DNA from: Chitinophaga oryziterrae
Lineage (GTDB): Bacteria; Bacteroidota; Bacteroidia; Chitinophagales; Chitinophagaceae
Length of the DNA: 64,000 bases
Assembly (NCBI RefSeq): GCF_009758125.1
Contig: NZ_WRXO01000007.1
Location: 62,001-126,000 of the forward strand
Direction of reading: 5' to 3'
Each line of letters opens with the position of its first letter. Positions within the stretch are counted from its first letter, which is position 1. Under the pieces are notes generated by a model, which had not been told where the DNA came from, searched no databases, and worked only from the letters and a program-made list of their open reading frames with translations. The position numbers and the translations under genes are program-made. Shown here one piece after another: positions 44,806 through 54,990 of this stretch.

Positions 44806-45789
44806 ATGATGATTCAGCGTGATAGTCCTGCGGGTATTAAAGATGCAAACAGCATGACAAGCAAGGGACGTTTCGATATTAAAACACTACTGTTTACTAC
44901 AACTATAAGTATTGCCTACCTGTTGCTATCAGCCTGGCTGGTTGGCTTCAAAACCGACCAGTTATGGCTTGTGGTTATTTTTAATGCCTGTTATTATTTC
45001 TCCTGGCATACCCGTCATCTGATCACAGGATTCTCTATTTTCATCGTATACTGGGTCCTGTTCGATTACATGAAAGCCTTCCCTAATTACCTGTATAATA
45101 CTGTGCATATTAAGGACCTTTACGAAGCAGAAAAATCTCTTTTCGGAGTAGTTGTAAATGGCGTAAAAGTAACACCCAACGAATACTGGTTATCACATTC
45201 GCAATCCTGGATAGATATCATGTCCGGGATATTTTATTTATGCTGGGTACCGGTGCCGCTGATTTTTGCTGCTTATCTTTTCTATAACGACAGAGAGGCA
45301 TTCATCCACTTTTCAGCTACCTTCTTACTGGTAAATCTTGTGGGCTTTGTGATTTATTATATCTACCCGGCCGCACCACCCTGGTATGTACAGCTACATG
45401 GGTTTGATTTCATTGCGCACACGCCTGGTAATCCGGCAGGATTAACAAGGTTTGATCAGCATATGAACGCGAATATATTCACTGCGCTTTATTCCAAAAG
45501 TTCCAATGTATTTGCGGCGATGCCATCCCTGCATTCTGCTTATCCGCTGGTGGTATTATACTATTCCAGACATCATATGAAAGTGGCTTTCCAGGCTTTG
45601 TTTGCGGTGATTGCCGTGGGTATCTGGTTCTCTGCGGTGTATAACAGTCATCATTATGTACTGGATGTTGCAGCGGGTATTATCTGTGCTGCTGCTACTA
45701 TCATTTTTTACAGAAGAGTATTAATGCATACTACATGGTATAAAAAAGGGGTAGCAAAGTTTTTTGTCCTGGTGAATACTATCAGGTAG
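44806..45789 (+). CDS. PAP2-type inositol phosphorylceramide synthase-like protein
   Basis: This 327-residue membrane enzyme has about six hydrophobic segments and the PAP2 catalytic blocks arranged as in AUR1-type sphingolipid synthases: AMPSLHSAYPLVV near residue 239 and SHHYVLDVAAG near residue 281. These enzymes move phosphoinositol from phosphatidylinositol onto ceramide. It closes an operon that contains the genes for ceramide and for phosphatidylinositol, so inositol phosphoceramide synthesis is the natural prediction. The order matches the idea of the inositol-lipid cluster known from Bacteroides thetaiotaomicron. Two ATG codons in a row start the chain. Confidence 0.82.
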   Translation: MMIQRDSPAGIKDANSMTSKGRFDIKTLLFTTTISIAYLLLSAWLVGFKTDQLWLVVIFNACYYFSWHTRHLITGFSIFIVYWVLFDYMKAFPNYLYNTVHIKDLYEAEKSLFGVVVNGVKVTPNEYWLSHSQSWIDIMSGIFYLCWVPVPLIFAAYLFYNDREAFIHFSATFLLVNLVGFVIYYIYPAAPPWYVQLHGFDFIAHTPGNPAGLTRFDQHMNANIFTALYSKSSNVFAAMPSLHSAYPLVVLYYSRHHMKVAFQALFAVIAVGIWFSAVYNSHHYVLDVAAGIICAAATIIFYRRVLMHTTWYKKGVAKFFVLVNTIR

Positions 45790-46435
45790 CCTATCCTGAA
45801 GTAAGTAGCGTCCCTGCCCTGTAAACTTATTCCTTCACGAATATTTAACCTGAATTACTATTATATTATATTTAAATATATATTAGTTATTTCCATTGTT
45901 TCTGTTAAAATATTGGTAATAATTAAAAAAAATCTCTAAATTAGAGTCAACTAGATAAATACAACCAAAATCGAAATATTAGCTTTATTGTGATAAAAAC
46001 TTGCGTATAGCATTGTAAGTGAACGATTTGGAATTGCTTTTCTGCAATTTCTTTAAATGTTCAGGTTTCCAATTTATTTTTCTTGATCTGTTGTTTGTTA
46101 AAGTCAAATGATAATTCACTTGTCATAAGAATGCCTTGTATAATATGCCTATAGGGAAACTTATGTTCAGTGTATTATGAAGCCTTAATTCCACGCTTAT
46201 TATTACCATTAATCTATTTTTTATCGTAGCCGACCTGAATGAAAATTCAGCTATCAGAGAGGGAAAGGTATGTGCAATATGTACTATTAAAAGGCTGTGT
46301 CTTATAGTGCGATAAGCAGTTTTATTTATGTGAACAATGAATAATACGCTGAACTGACTGGATTTTCGCGAAATCTGTCAGCAGGCTTCCTTATGCAGGA
46401 TTATTCCGGGTAATAATAACTTTTAAAACAGAATT
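45790..46435. promoter_or_regulatory. Control region upstream of the SusC-like gene
   Basis: This 646-base AT-rich stretch has no convincing gene. It contains a 13-base palindrome CTCTAA-A-TTAGAG at 45934-45946 and an imperfect inverted repeat at 46354-46381 (CTGACTGGATTT against AAATCTGTCAG), 55 bases before the SusC start. These may be operator sites. I do not see a full TAnnTTTG promoter with confidence. Confidence 0.35.
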
Positions 46436-49400
46436 ATGAAAATTAAGCGTTTATTATGCTTTATGGCATTGCTATGCCATGCAGTTACCAGTCCCTTGCT
46501 GGCCCAAAATACATCAAAGATTACCGGGACCGTTTTCGATGAAACGGGTGCTGCAGTTCCGGGTGCAACTATTCAGATCAAAGGAGGAGGAGGCGCTACA
46601 ATTGCTGATGGTAACGGCGCTTTTAGTATTAATGTCTCAAAGGCACGTACGCTTATTTTCAGGGCAATTGGATATGAAACCCAGGAAGTAATAGTGAATG
46701 GTTCCGTAATCAATGTTAAACTTGGTATAGATAAAAAAATGCTGTCGGAAGTGGTGGTAACAGGTGTTGGTACTGCTACCAGCAAAAGAAAACTCGGTAT
46801 TGCAGTTGAATCAGTTACGGCGGAAAAATTAGTGAATGGTTCTTCTACCTCTGTCGATCAGGCCCTGATCGGTAAAATTCCCGGGGCTCAGATATCTTCT
46901 ATCAGTGGAAATCCCGGAGATCCTGTAAATATTTTACTGAGAGGGGTTAATACAGTGCAGAATGGTACGAAACCATTGATCATGCTGGATGGTGTGCAAC
47001 TTTCAGCTACAGATCTCAATTCTCTGGACCTGAGCAATGTGGATAGAATAGAAGTGGTACAGGGGGCTGCATCAGCGTCTCTGTATGGAGCACAGGGGGC
47101 CAATGGGGTGATGCAGATCTTCACAAAAAAAGGTAAGCTGGGACCAGTCGCTATTAATTTTTCCAGTAGTTATACCGCAAATAGTTATCTCAACAATGGT
47201 AATGTGCAAAAAGCTAAACTGCATCCTTATTTAACAGATGCAAATAATAATATTGTAGATGCGTCGGGTAATATTTTAAGTTATGATAATGTAGGGTCCA
47301 TTGAGGGTATATCTTATACTTATGGTGGTGCTACACGTTATGCTATACTTGATCCCAATAACATTGCTAATAAATCCTATAATGCCAACCTGAAATATTA
47401 TGACCACTTCAAACAGGTATTTCAGACGGGTAGTTCTGTGAATAACAACATTAATATTTCAGGAGCAAGCGAAAAAAGTGATTTCGATATATCTGTTGCC
47501 AATAATCATACAGTCAGCCCCGTTATGCATAACGGATACGTTGACCGTTCCAATTTAACGACCAATCTGGGTACACAGATATTCAAGGGTTTTAAGCTCA
47601 GATCAATAACGCAGGTGATATATACCAAGAATACGCTTGTACCCGGACTAGGTGGTGCCGGAGGCTATTTATATGGTAAAGGTAATACTGCGGGTAATGT
47701 CGGTAGTGTCTTTGGGTTTTTAAATACTTCTCCTTTCTTTGATCTGAAGAGTAAACTGGCAGATGGAAATTCACCTGCATATCAGACCGCGGACTTTCTG
47801 AGTATCAATGCATTTAACCCTTATTACGTGAAACAATACGCTTCCGGGTTGGATAACAAGGTTGATATCGTTCAGAGTTTCAATGCCAATTATGAAGTGA
47901 ACCATTTCCTGGAACTGGATGCGAAATATGGCATTAACTACAGAACAGAAGGCAGCACATGGACCTATCTTAACCAGACGCAAAATACAAATGCAACTTA
48001 TTACGACACATGGTCTGGTAATTTTGCCGCCAATCGTACCGGTGAGATAGATAAATGGAATTACACTACCATTTTCCAGAACTTCCTGGCCAGTGCATAC
48101 TTTAAAACCGATTTCAAAAAGGATTTCAATATAAATGTACCTATTCAGACCAGCACACAGGTTTCGTTCGACTACAGAAAAAATAAATACAAGGAAAATG
48201 ATGTGTATGGTTTAGGTCTGCCGCTTACATCCCCTATCAATTTATCTTCTGCTTCAGAAGTACATGTTGCTCCAACTTCGACCGTTACAAATACTAACGG
48301 GAATTATGAAGAGACTTTTGTTACTTATGGTTACGTGGTCAACCAGAAAATTGATTTTGGGGATTATGGTGGTTTAGCAGGAGGTTTCAGAAGTGATTGG
48401 TCTTCGGCTTTTGGCAGTGGTGCTGCCCCTTTTACTTTCCCGCACGCATATGGGTATATCCTGCCTTCTTCTTTTAACTTCTGGGGAGATAAGTTAGAAG
48501 GTAAAATACCCTATTTTAAACTAAGAGCGGCCTATGGGGAGGCTGGAATTCAACCTGGTCCATTTGACAGATATCCAACTTTAAACCAGAGTACTATTGG
48601 TTCTTCACTTGTATATTCAGTGCCGACAACAACACAGAACGCGGCTCTGCAGGTAGAGGTTTCCAAAGAACTGGAGGCTGGTACGGATTTCACAATTAAT
48701 ATAGGAAAGGGGGCATGGTTAAGTGCGGTTAACGGATCGTTTACTTACTGGAAACGTAAGAGTGAAAATGTTATTTATACAGTGAGTTCCAAGCTTTCTT
48801 CTGGTTCTACGGGGATCCTTAATAATGCAATAAATATGTCTTCCAGAGGTATCCAGTTCCAGATAGACCTGCCTGTGTATCATGATAAGGACTTTACATG
48901 GAACTTCACGACCAATTTCGGTCGTCAGACCTCTACGATCGATAAGATTAACGGAGGGTCAGATATTATCCTGACATCTTCAGCAGGTAGCACTGCACTG
49001 GTATTAACTGCGGGACAAAAAATCGGGCAGCTGTACGGATATAAAGCTTTAACAAGCACGAATGCTACCTATAAAGATGGTACGAGATATATTTCGGACG
49101 CGGACGCAGGAAAATATCAGGTTGTGAATGGTTACCTTGTAGATACAGCTACCAGAGGGATTCAGTTTAGTTCTGAGACCTATGCGTTCGGGGACCCTAA
49201 TCCTAAGTTCAATACCTCATTTATTAATGCATTTACCTATAAAGATTTCCTTACGTTCTCATTCCAGTTTGATTGGGTATATGGAAGCCATTTATACAAT
49301 CAGACAAAAGAGTGGATGTACCGCGATGGTATTAGCGGAGATTTTTCCAAACCTGTAACGATTAACGGCACTACAGCTGCCTATACTGCTTATTACGGCA

Positions 49401-49720
49401 GTGCATACTCCGGCCTGTGGGGAAGCCTGCATGGACCAGGAAACAATGCAACTAAAGATTATTTTTATGAAGATGCTTCTTTCTTAAGGCTAAGAAACAT
49501 TTCTCTTGGATTTGACTTTGCCAAAGTGATGAAAATTAAATACTTCAAAAAACTGCAACTGGTATTAACAGGAAGAAATCTCCTTACCGTAACCAAGTAT
49601 ACAGGGTTTGACCCCGAAGTTAGCTCGGGTGCCGTGAACTCTTCTTTCGACAGAGGCGTAGATCATAGTACATTGCCGAATTCAAAATCGTATATGATTG
49701 GTTTAAATGTTGGATTCTAA
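46436..49720 (+). CDS. susC: SusC/RagA-type TonB-dependent outer membrane transporter
   Basis: This 1094-residue transporter has a signal peptide (LCFMALLCHAVTSPLLAQ) and an N-terminal carboxypeptidase-like beta domain (KITGTVFDETGAAVPGATIQ, RAIGYETQEV). A TonB-dependent plug follows (LSEVVVTGVGTA, NILLRGVNTVQNGTKPLIML, RIEVVQGAASASLYGAQGANG) and then a long barrel ending in Phe. It would import a glycan or peptide together with the SusD-like lipoprotein encoded 21 bases downstream. No hydrolases flank the pair, so the substrate is unknown. Confidence 0.95.
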   Translation: MKIKRLLCFMALLCHAVTSPLLAQNTSKITGTVFDETGAAVPGATIQIKGGGGATIADGNGAFSINVSKARTLIFRAIGYETQEVIVNGSVINVKLGIDKKMLSEVVVTGVGTATSKRKLGIAVESVTAEKLVNGSSTSVDQALIGKIPGAQISSISGNPGDPVNILLRGVNTVQNGTKPLIMLDGVQLSATDLNSLDLSNVDRIEVVQGAASASLYGAQGANGVMQIFTKKGKLGPVAINFSSSYTANSYLNNGNVQKAKLHPYLTDANNNIVDASGNILSYDNVGSIEGISYTYGGATRYAILDPNNIANKSYNANLKYYDHFKQVFQTGSSVNNNINISGASEKSDFDISVANNHTVSPVMHNGYVDRSNLTTNLGTQIFKGFKLRSITQVIYTKNTLVPGLGGAGGYLYGKGNTAGNVGSVFGFLNTSPFFDLKSKLADGNSPAYQTADFLSINAFNPYYVKQYASGLDNKVDIVQSFNANYEVNHFLELDAKYGINYRTEGSTWTYLNQTQNTNATYYDTWSGNFAANRTGEIDKWNYTTIFQNFLASAYFKTDFKKDFNINVPIQTSTQVSFDYRKNKYKENDVYGLGLPLTSPINLSSASEVHVAPTSTVTNTNGNYEETFVTYGYVVNQKIDFGDYGGLAGGFRSDWSSAFGSGAAPFTFPHAYGYILPSSFNFWGDKLEGKIPYFKLRAAYGEAGIQPGPFDRYPTLNQSTIGSSLVYSVPTTTQNAALQVEVSKELEAGTDFTINIGKGAWLSAVNGSFTYWKRKSENVIYTVSSKLSSGSTGILNNAINMSSRGIQFQIDLPVYHDKDFTWNFTTNFGRQTSTIDKINGGSDIILTSSAGSTALVLTAGQKIGQLYGYKALTSTNATYKDGTRYISDADAGKYQVVNGYLVDTATRGIQFSSETYAFGDPNPKFNTSFINAFTYKDFLTFSFQFDWVYGSHLYNQTKEWMYRDGISGDFSKPVTINGTTAAYTAYYGSAYSGLWGSLHGPGNNATKDYFYEDASFLRLRNISLGFDFAKVMKIKYFKKLQLVLTGRNLLTVTKYTGFDPEVSSGAVNSSFDRGVDHSTLPNSKSYMIGLNVGF

Positions 49721-49741
49721 TTTTTATTTAAAAAGAAAATC

Positions 49742-51421
49742 ATGAATAATTATAAATATGCTTTAGTACTTTTTAGTGGAATACTTTTACTGAGTACAAT
49801 TGCCTGTAAGAAAGAACTGAATGTAGGGAACCCTAATCTCCCTACAGTGTCGAGTAACGTGAATACTGAATCCGGCATTATATCACTGTCAATTGGTGCC
49901 GTGTATGTGAACGGGTTTCATAATGGGGATGACTGGCTTGGAAACAGCTATTTCTCATTACCCTATGGCTACAGCGAATTATTGGGAGATGTTGTGGGAG
50001 CAGAGGCTGCTAACCAGTTAATAAGTACGATTAGTATTCCGGAATATTACATCCTGGATGATAATACCAAAGTACCTACTTCGGTATCTAACATTTCCCA
50101 GCTTAGGACTAATAATACCAGGGCCCAGACAGGGGCCGGAAATAACGCCTCTTATTACCAGTGGCTGAATATGTATGCTCTTAACGGTGCCTGCAATACT
50201 GTATTAAGCCTGGTTGACAATATCAGTTTTTCCGGAGATGCAACTACCAAAGCCAATACTATCAAAGCGTGGTGCTACTGGTGGAAGGGATATGCCTATG
50301 CTTCTATCGGATCAATGTATTATTCAGGTCTGATCATCAACGATGCCGGCGGAGCCAGCAATAAATATCTGATAAAGGATTCAATCATTGCTGAATCGAA
50401 TACATATTTGAATAAGGCTGCTGATTTACTAAAGACAGGCATTACCAGTACCTCGGATTATAGTACCGTTTTAGGAGAGCTGATTCCTTCTTTTTGCCAG
50501 GTAGGAAATGGTGGTGTTCTTACAACAACTATGTGGATCAGGAATATCAATACAATGCTGGCGAGGAATATCCTGGTGAATAAACTGGCTCCTTTTATAA
50601 ATGGCAATCCGGATGCAACCATTACAAAGTCGTCCACCACTGTAATGACTACAGCTGATTGGAACAGCGTATTGACACTTGTCACAAATGGGATACAGCA
50701 GGGAGATTATGTTTTTACCGGAAGAAGTGCTGCTGCCAATGGATTCCTTTCCGCTTCAGGGGGATCAGTTGCTGCATTAACCACAAATGTTAACACCTCT
50801 TCAACCTTCAAATTAAGTGAACGGTTTATGCAGAACTTTAAAACCGGCGACAAGCGCGTCACCAACAATTTTGATACTACTACTACCTACAAGGATGTTT
50901 ATACCTTTGGTACACGCTATAGTATAATAGATGGTGGTAAGGGAACAAATGGTGTATATGTTTATGGAAGTAAAACGGTAGGAGCATATGAAGTCTTCAT
51001 TGGCGGAAGTTATGAAGAAAATGCATTGATGCTGGCAGAAGCTAATATAAGATTAGGTAATACAGATGTGGGACTGGCTTATATAGATGCAGTAAGAACA
51101 TATTTAGGTGCTGGCGTTGCCGCTGTTTCAGGAACAGGCTTAACAAAGGTTGCGGCTCTTACTGAGCTGGTAAAGGAAAGAAGAGTGGCGCTTGTTTTCA
51201 GAGGATTATCTTTTTATGATAGCAGGAGATGGGGCTGGACTTATGATATAAGTAACGGAGGTGGTAGCTATGGAAATAACCTGCTCACTTCTGCCAGTGT
51301 TCTGAATAAGAATGTTACAATTAACTATAATTTCATGGATTACTGGGATATACCTGCTGATGAAGTAGAATTAAACCCTGCTTCTGCTGAAAGTGCAGCT
51401 ACAAAAAATCCAAATTATTGA
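49742..51421 (+). CDS. susD: SusD/RagB-type surface lipoprotein
   Basis: This 559-residue lipoprotein has the lipobox LLLSTIACKK, so Cys after the signal is the lipid site. The helical SusD fold is indicated by the TPR-like part (AWCYWWKGYAYASIGSMYYSG) and the C-terminal signature ALTELVKERRVALVFRGLSFYDSRRWGW. It binds the substrate at the cell surface and hands it to the SusC-like barrel. The Asn/Ser/Thr-rich composition is usual for the family. It ends at a weak hairpin before the convergent TPR gene. Confidence 0.93.
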   Translation: MNNYKYALVLFSGILLLSTIACKKELNVGNPNLPTVSSNVNTESGIISLSIGAVYVNGFHNGDDWLGNSYFSLPYGYSELLGDVVGAEAANQLISTISIPEYYILDDNTKVPTSVSNISQLRTNNTRAQTGAGNNASYYQWLNMYALNGACNTVLSLVDNISFSGDATTKANTIKAWCYWWKGYAYASIGSMYYSGLIINDAGGASNKYLIKDSIIAESNTYLNKAADLLKTGITSTSDYSTVLGELIPSFCQVGNGGVLTTTMWIRNINTMLARNILVNKLAPFINGNPDATITKSSTTVMTTADWNSVLTLVTNGIQQGDYVFTGRSAAANGFLSASGGSVAALTTNVNTSSTFKLSERFMQNFKTGDKRVTNNFDTTTTYKDVYTFGTRYSIIDGGKGTNGVYVYGSKTVGAYEVFIGGSYEENALMLAEANIRLGNTDVGLAYIDAVRTYLGAGVAAVSGTGLTKVAALTELVKERRVALVFRGLSFYDSRRWGWTYDISNGGGSYGNNLLTSASVLNKNVTINYNFMDYWDIPADEVELNPASAESAATKNPNY

Positions 51422-51448
51422 TTGACTTCAGAAGGGGGACATGTTGAG

Positions 51449-51483
51449 AGCGCGGGTCGGGCAATGTCCTGACCTGCTTCGCT
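51449..51483 (+). terminator. Weak terminator-like hairpin after susD
   Basis: GCGGGTC (51452-51458) pairs with GACCTGC (51471-51477) with one G-T pair. An outer AGC/GCT pair closes it across a 3-base bulge, and TTTT follows. It lies in the 63-base gap between the convergent genes. Confidence 0.4.
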
Positions 51484-51484
51484 T

Positions 51485-52666
51485 TTACAGGTTATCGATA
51501 CTACGGAGTAATCCATCTACCTCATTCCCATATTTACCTTTAAAGCCGTACAACTGTGCTTTCAGCAACATTTCCTTTGCAGCAGGAATATTCCGTTCCT
51601 GTAAATAGAGCAGGGCGAAATTCCTGTAGGCATATGCGTTCCCTTTGTTCATCTCCAGCGCTTCCCTGAACAGCTCCCTTGCCTGTGAAAAATATCCGAG
51701 CCGCATTAATACATACCCTTTGTTACTATATGCATTGGAGTGCTGGTCATCAATTGCAATAGCCTGATCGAACAACGTAATAGCCCTGTCATACTGCTGC
51801 AGATCAATCAGTACGAATGCTACATCATTCAGTAATTCGGGAGAGGATGGATTGACAGATAAAGCACGCAGGTACAATTCTATTGCACGGTTCTTGTCGC
51901 CGGTCTGACTATAACAATTTCCCAGTTGTGAAAGCACGCCTATATGCTGTGGATGCTTCTGTAATACTTTCTCATAAAAAGGGACCGCTTTTTCAAAATG
52001 GCGGTCTGCTGCCCATGCTACTCCCATCAACCACAATCCTTCTGTATGTGTTGGGTCCAGTTGCAGGATATACCTGCAAAGCCTTCTGCAACTCTTCCTG
52101 TCGTAGTATTGGAGGAAATCCCTTGCTTCCGCGAGATGCTTTTTCGCCAGCGTTATCCTTTCTCTGGCTTTATAGAACCAGCGTATATATGGGAAGTTAC
52201 GGGAAGACTTTATCCGTGGACTTCTGAATGGTACCTGTAATTTCTCACCTCTTGATGCTTCTAACCGTAACAGATATGTGCTAAAGGTGATCCCTAAAGT
52301 TTCCAGTTTTACCCGGCAAAGATTATCAATACTCAGGAGGGAAAGCATAATATGGGAGGGCTGCAGGTATTCATCTTTCAGTTTCTTCTGATAATATGCT
52401 GCATTTTTCAACATCCGTTCCGCTTCCAGTGTAATAGGGATGGACGTAAGAATATTAAAAAAGGTATTTCTTTCCCAGTCCAGTGCCTGTAACCAGGTGA
52501 TGATCCTTTCCTTTTCAGGATCTTCAATTTCAAGGGTGTTGGTAAAAGAATCCAGTAACCCAAGCAGGATCATCTGGCTATCTATGTAAAAGAGTTCTTT
52601 TTCCAGGGAGAATTGCCTGGCATAGGATAACGCGTTTTTTATTTCATTGGACGGGTCGAAAAGCAT
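51485..52666 (-). CDS. Clp_N-like and TPR repeat protein
   Basis: The C-terminal 200 of 393 residues are at least five tetratricopeptide repeats (for example ALSVNPSSPELLNDVAFVL, AIAIDDQHSNAYSNKGYVLM). The N-terminal 150 residues show two helical repeats that resemble the Clp N-terminal fold: FYIDSQMILLGLLDSF near residue 26 and YLQPSHIMLSLLSI near residue 100. Each has the motif where Clp proteins read TEHLLLALL. No ATPase domain is present. It may be an adaptor that links a partner protein to a Clp machine. This is an inference from weak similarity; the TPR part is clear. Confidence 0.75.
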   Translation of the reverse strand: MLFDPSNEIKNALSYARQFSLEKELFYIDSQMILLGLLDSFTNTLEIEDPEKERIITWLQALDWERNTFFNILTSIPITLEAERMLKNAAYYQKKLKDEYLQPSHIMLSLLSIDNLCRVKLETLGITFSTYLLRLEASRGEKLQVPFRSPRIKSSRNFPYIRWFYKARERITLAKKHLAEARDFLQYYDRKSCRRLCRYILQLDPTHTEGLWLMGVAWAADRHFEKAVPFYEKVLQKHPQHIGVLSQLGNCYSQTGDKNRAIELYLRALSVNPSSPELLNDVAFVLIDLQQYDRAITLFDQAIAIDDQHSNAYSNKGYVLMRLGYFSQARELFREALEMNKGNAYAYRNFALLYLQERNIPAAKEMLLKAQLYGFKGKYGNEVDGLLRSIDNL

Positions 52667-52713
52667 TAATATTCAATATACAGCAAAATTATAATATTAT
52701 TGTTATAAACAGT

Positions 52714-54903
52714 TTATAATTTCAGCAACCCGAATTTATACAACGTATTCACCGGTTTATTATCCCAGAATAATTCAAAGTCTTCCAACCCTGCTTCTGT
52801 ATAACTATCCATAACTTCTTTCAGCGTATAAGTCTTTGGGTTAGCCACAGATAATTTCTCCAGCATTCCTGCCAGCCAGTTACCCTGAGCCTGGTCCACA
52901 CTAATTGCGTATTTCTCTTTTTTATTCTGAAAAGTAAGTGAAGCCATCTCCCAGGTATTCCCTTTCTTAGACTTGGTAAAGTTTTCTACAGCAGGCGTTC
53001 TACCCAGCCATACTACTTTAGCTGTAGGCTTACCGGTACCAGGATGATCTTCTGTTAAGGCATTCACAATATAATCAGGAGAGATCTTTGTTTTAGGTAC
53101 TTTAAAATCGAACCATTTCTGTAAAGGGTCTGTTAAGCAGATGCCATGCATAAAATTCAGCAGGGACTTTTTAAGTCCGAAGCTGAACAGTTCATGTTCT
53201 GTACCTGTTTCATCAATATGAACAATATCGTTGTTGGCAAAGGAGCCAATTGTCAATGATTCTTTCCGCACATTGAACTTCTCCGGTTCCATACCTACGG
53301 GACTATGTGCCGTCATCGTAAACTGATGCCAGAAGGCAGATTGCAGAATCCCTGCCTGGAACATCTGTCTTACCATTTCCAGGGAGTCTATTGTCTCCTG
53401 TGCCGTTTGGGTAGGGAAGCCATACATCAGGTAAGCATGCACCATAATGCCCGCTTCTGTGAAGTGTTTATTGACCTGTGCTACCTGGGATACTGTGATC
53501 CCTTTTTGTATGAGTTCCAGTAAACGGTCGGATGCAACTTCCAGTCCGCCGGAAACAGCGATACAGCCGGATTCTTTCAGTAAGATGCAAAGGTCGCGGG
53601 TAAAGCTCTTTTCAAAGCGCACGTTCGTCCACCAGCTGACGGTCAGCTTGCGGCGGATGATTTCCAGGGCCAATGCACGCATTAATGCCGGCGGTGCTGC
53701 TTCATCTACAAAATGAAAGCCGTTTTGCCCTGTCTGGGCAATGATCTCTTCCATGCGGTCGCAGAGGAGTTGCGCTGCTACAGGTTCGTAGAGTTTGATA
53801 TAATCCAGGGAGATATCGCAGAAGGTGCATTTACCCCAGTAGCAGCCATGTGCCATGGTCAGTTTATTCCAGCGTCCGTCGCTCCACATGCGGTGCATGG
53901 GATTGACTACTTCTATGGCAGAGATATATTTATCCAGGAGAAAGTCGCTGTAATCAGGAGTACCTACCTGGCCTTGTTTATAGTCAGTGCAGGATTGGTT
54001 ATTGGAATAAGTGACTTTGCCGTCAACGATGGAGAAAGTGCGTTTTAATTCTTCTATTTCTTTTTTCCCTTCTACAAAGGCGAACAGGTTTTCCAGAGGA
54101 GCTTCCCCATCATCCAGTGAAACGAAATCATAGAATTCGAATACACGGGCATCGGAAAGGGAGCGAAGTTCTGTATTGGCAAAGCCTCCACCCATTGCCA
54201 CACGCACGGAAGGGTAGTGTTTTTTGATCCATTGTCCGCAGCGAAGGGAAGTATACAGGTTACCCGGGAAAGGCACGGAAATAGCCACCATTTTAGGCTG
54301 TACGGCGGCCATATGTTTCTCCAGGATATCTATGAGTATCTGATCTATGTAAGTATAGTCTTTTTGCAGGGCTTCGTACAGTTCGTCAAAGCTATTGGCA
54401 GAACGGGCCAGTTTCTCTGCATAACGGCTGAAGCCGAAGTGTTCATCAACGGTTTCCATGATGAGGTCGGAGAGGTCTTCGAGGTACATGGTAGCCAGGT
54501 GTTTGGCCTTATCCTGTGTACCCATGGAACCAAATGCATGGTCCAGGTCATCGAGCTGGGCAAAGCGGTTCGCTTCCGGCAGGAAATCGCGTTTACAGAT
54601 CCTGTGTGCCAGGGTAGGGTTCTTCCCTTGCAGGAAAGCGATTACATCATCGATGGTGTATATATAGTCGTCCTGTAATGCAACGATACGGGCTGCATTT
54701 TCGGATAAAGGAGCGTTGATATTAGCAAAAAGGTGCTGTAATCCCTGCTTTGAGAACAAGGCAATGGTTACTTCAATCCCCAGGTCTGCCTGGAAAGAAG
54801 TAATGTTTTTAGTATTGAGAAAACCTTTCAGGTAGGCCGTCGCCGGGTAAGGCGTGTTCAGCTGTGTAAAAGGCGGAGTAATTAAGAAAACAGAAGCACC
54901 CAA
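52714..54903 (-). CDS. B12-binding-type radical SAM protein
   Basis: This 729-residue enzyme has an N-terminal cobalamin-binding-like region (VFLITPPFTQLNTPYPATAYL, and VRVAMGGGFANTE near 235). A radical SAM core follows with the cluster motif HGCYWGKCTFC, a Cx4Cx2C form seen in this group. The C-terminal 200 residues are unassigned. The start codon is TTG (54903-54901): the frame is open seven codons further up to a stop but has no ATG, and the B12 fold begins right at this point. The reaction is unknown; relatives include methyltransferases and ring-forming enzymes. It follows the lost-gene scar. Confidence 0.85.
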   Translation of the reverse strand: MGASVFLITPPFTQLNTPYPATAYLKGFLNTKNITSFQADLGIEVTIALFSKQGLQHLFANINAPLSENAARIVALQDDYIYTIDDVIAFLQGKNPTLAHRICKRDFLPEANRFAQLDDLDHAFGSMGTQDKAKHLATMYLEDLSDLIMETVDEHFGFSRYAEKLARSANSFDELYEALQKDYTYIDQILIDILEKHMAAVQPKMVAISVPFPGNLYTSLRCGQWIKKHYPSVRVAMGGGFANTELRSLSDARVFEFYDFVSLDDGEAPLENLFAFVEGKKEIEELKRTFSIVDGKVTYSNNQSCTDYKQGQVGTPDYSDFLLDKYISAIEVVNPMHRMWSDGRWNKLTMAHGCYWGKCTFCDISLDYIKLYEPVAAQLLCDRMEEIIAQTGQNGFHFVDEAAPPALMRALALEIIRRKLTVSWWTNVRFEKSFTRDLCILLKESGCIAVSGGLEVASDRLLELIQKGITVSQVAQVNKHFTEAGIMVHAYLMYGFPTQTAQETIDSLEMVRQMFQAGILQSAFWHQFTMTAHSPVGMEPEKFNVRKESLTIGSFANNDIVHIDETGTEHELFSFGLKKSLLNFMHGICLTDPLQKWFDFKVPKTKISPDYIVNALTEDHPGTGKPTAKVVWLGRTPAVENFTKSKKGNTWEMASLTFQNKKEKYAISVDQAQGNWLAGMLEKLSVANPKTYTLKEVMDSYTEAGLEDFELFWDNKPVNTLYKFGLLKL

Positions 54904-54952
54904 ATCAATGATTTTGATGCGAAATTATCACTAAATAGGTTAAGAAGTGATA

Positions 54953-54985
54953 AAAGAAGGAGTTGTGTCGTATAACTCCTTCTTT
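54953..54985 (-). terminator. Terminator left behind by the lost gene
   Basis: AAAGAAGGAGTT (54953-54964) and AACTCCTTCTTT (54974-54985) form a perfect 12-bp stem with a 9-base loop, followed on the minus strand by a T-rich tail. It sits 5 bases after the stop codon of the remnant frame, as a real gene's terminator would. Confidence 0.8.
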
Positions 54986-54990
54986 ATTAA

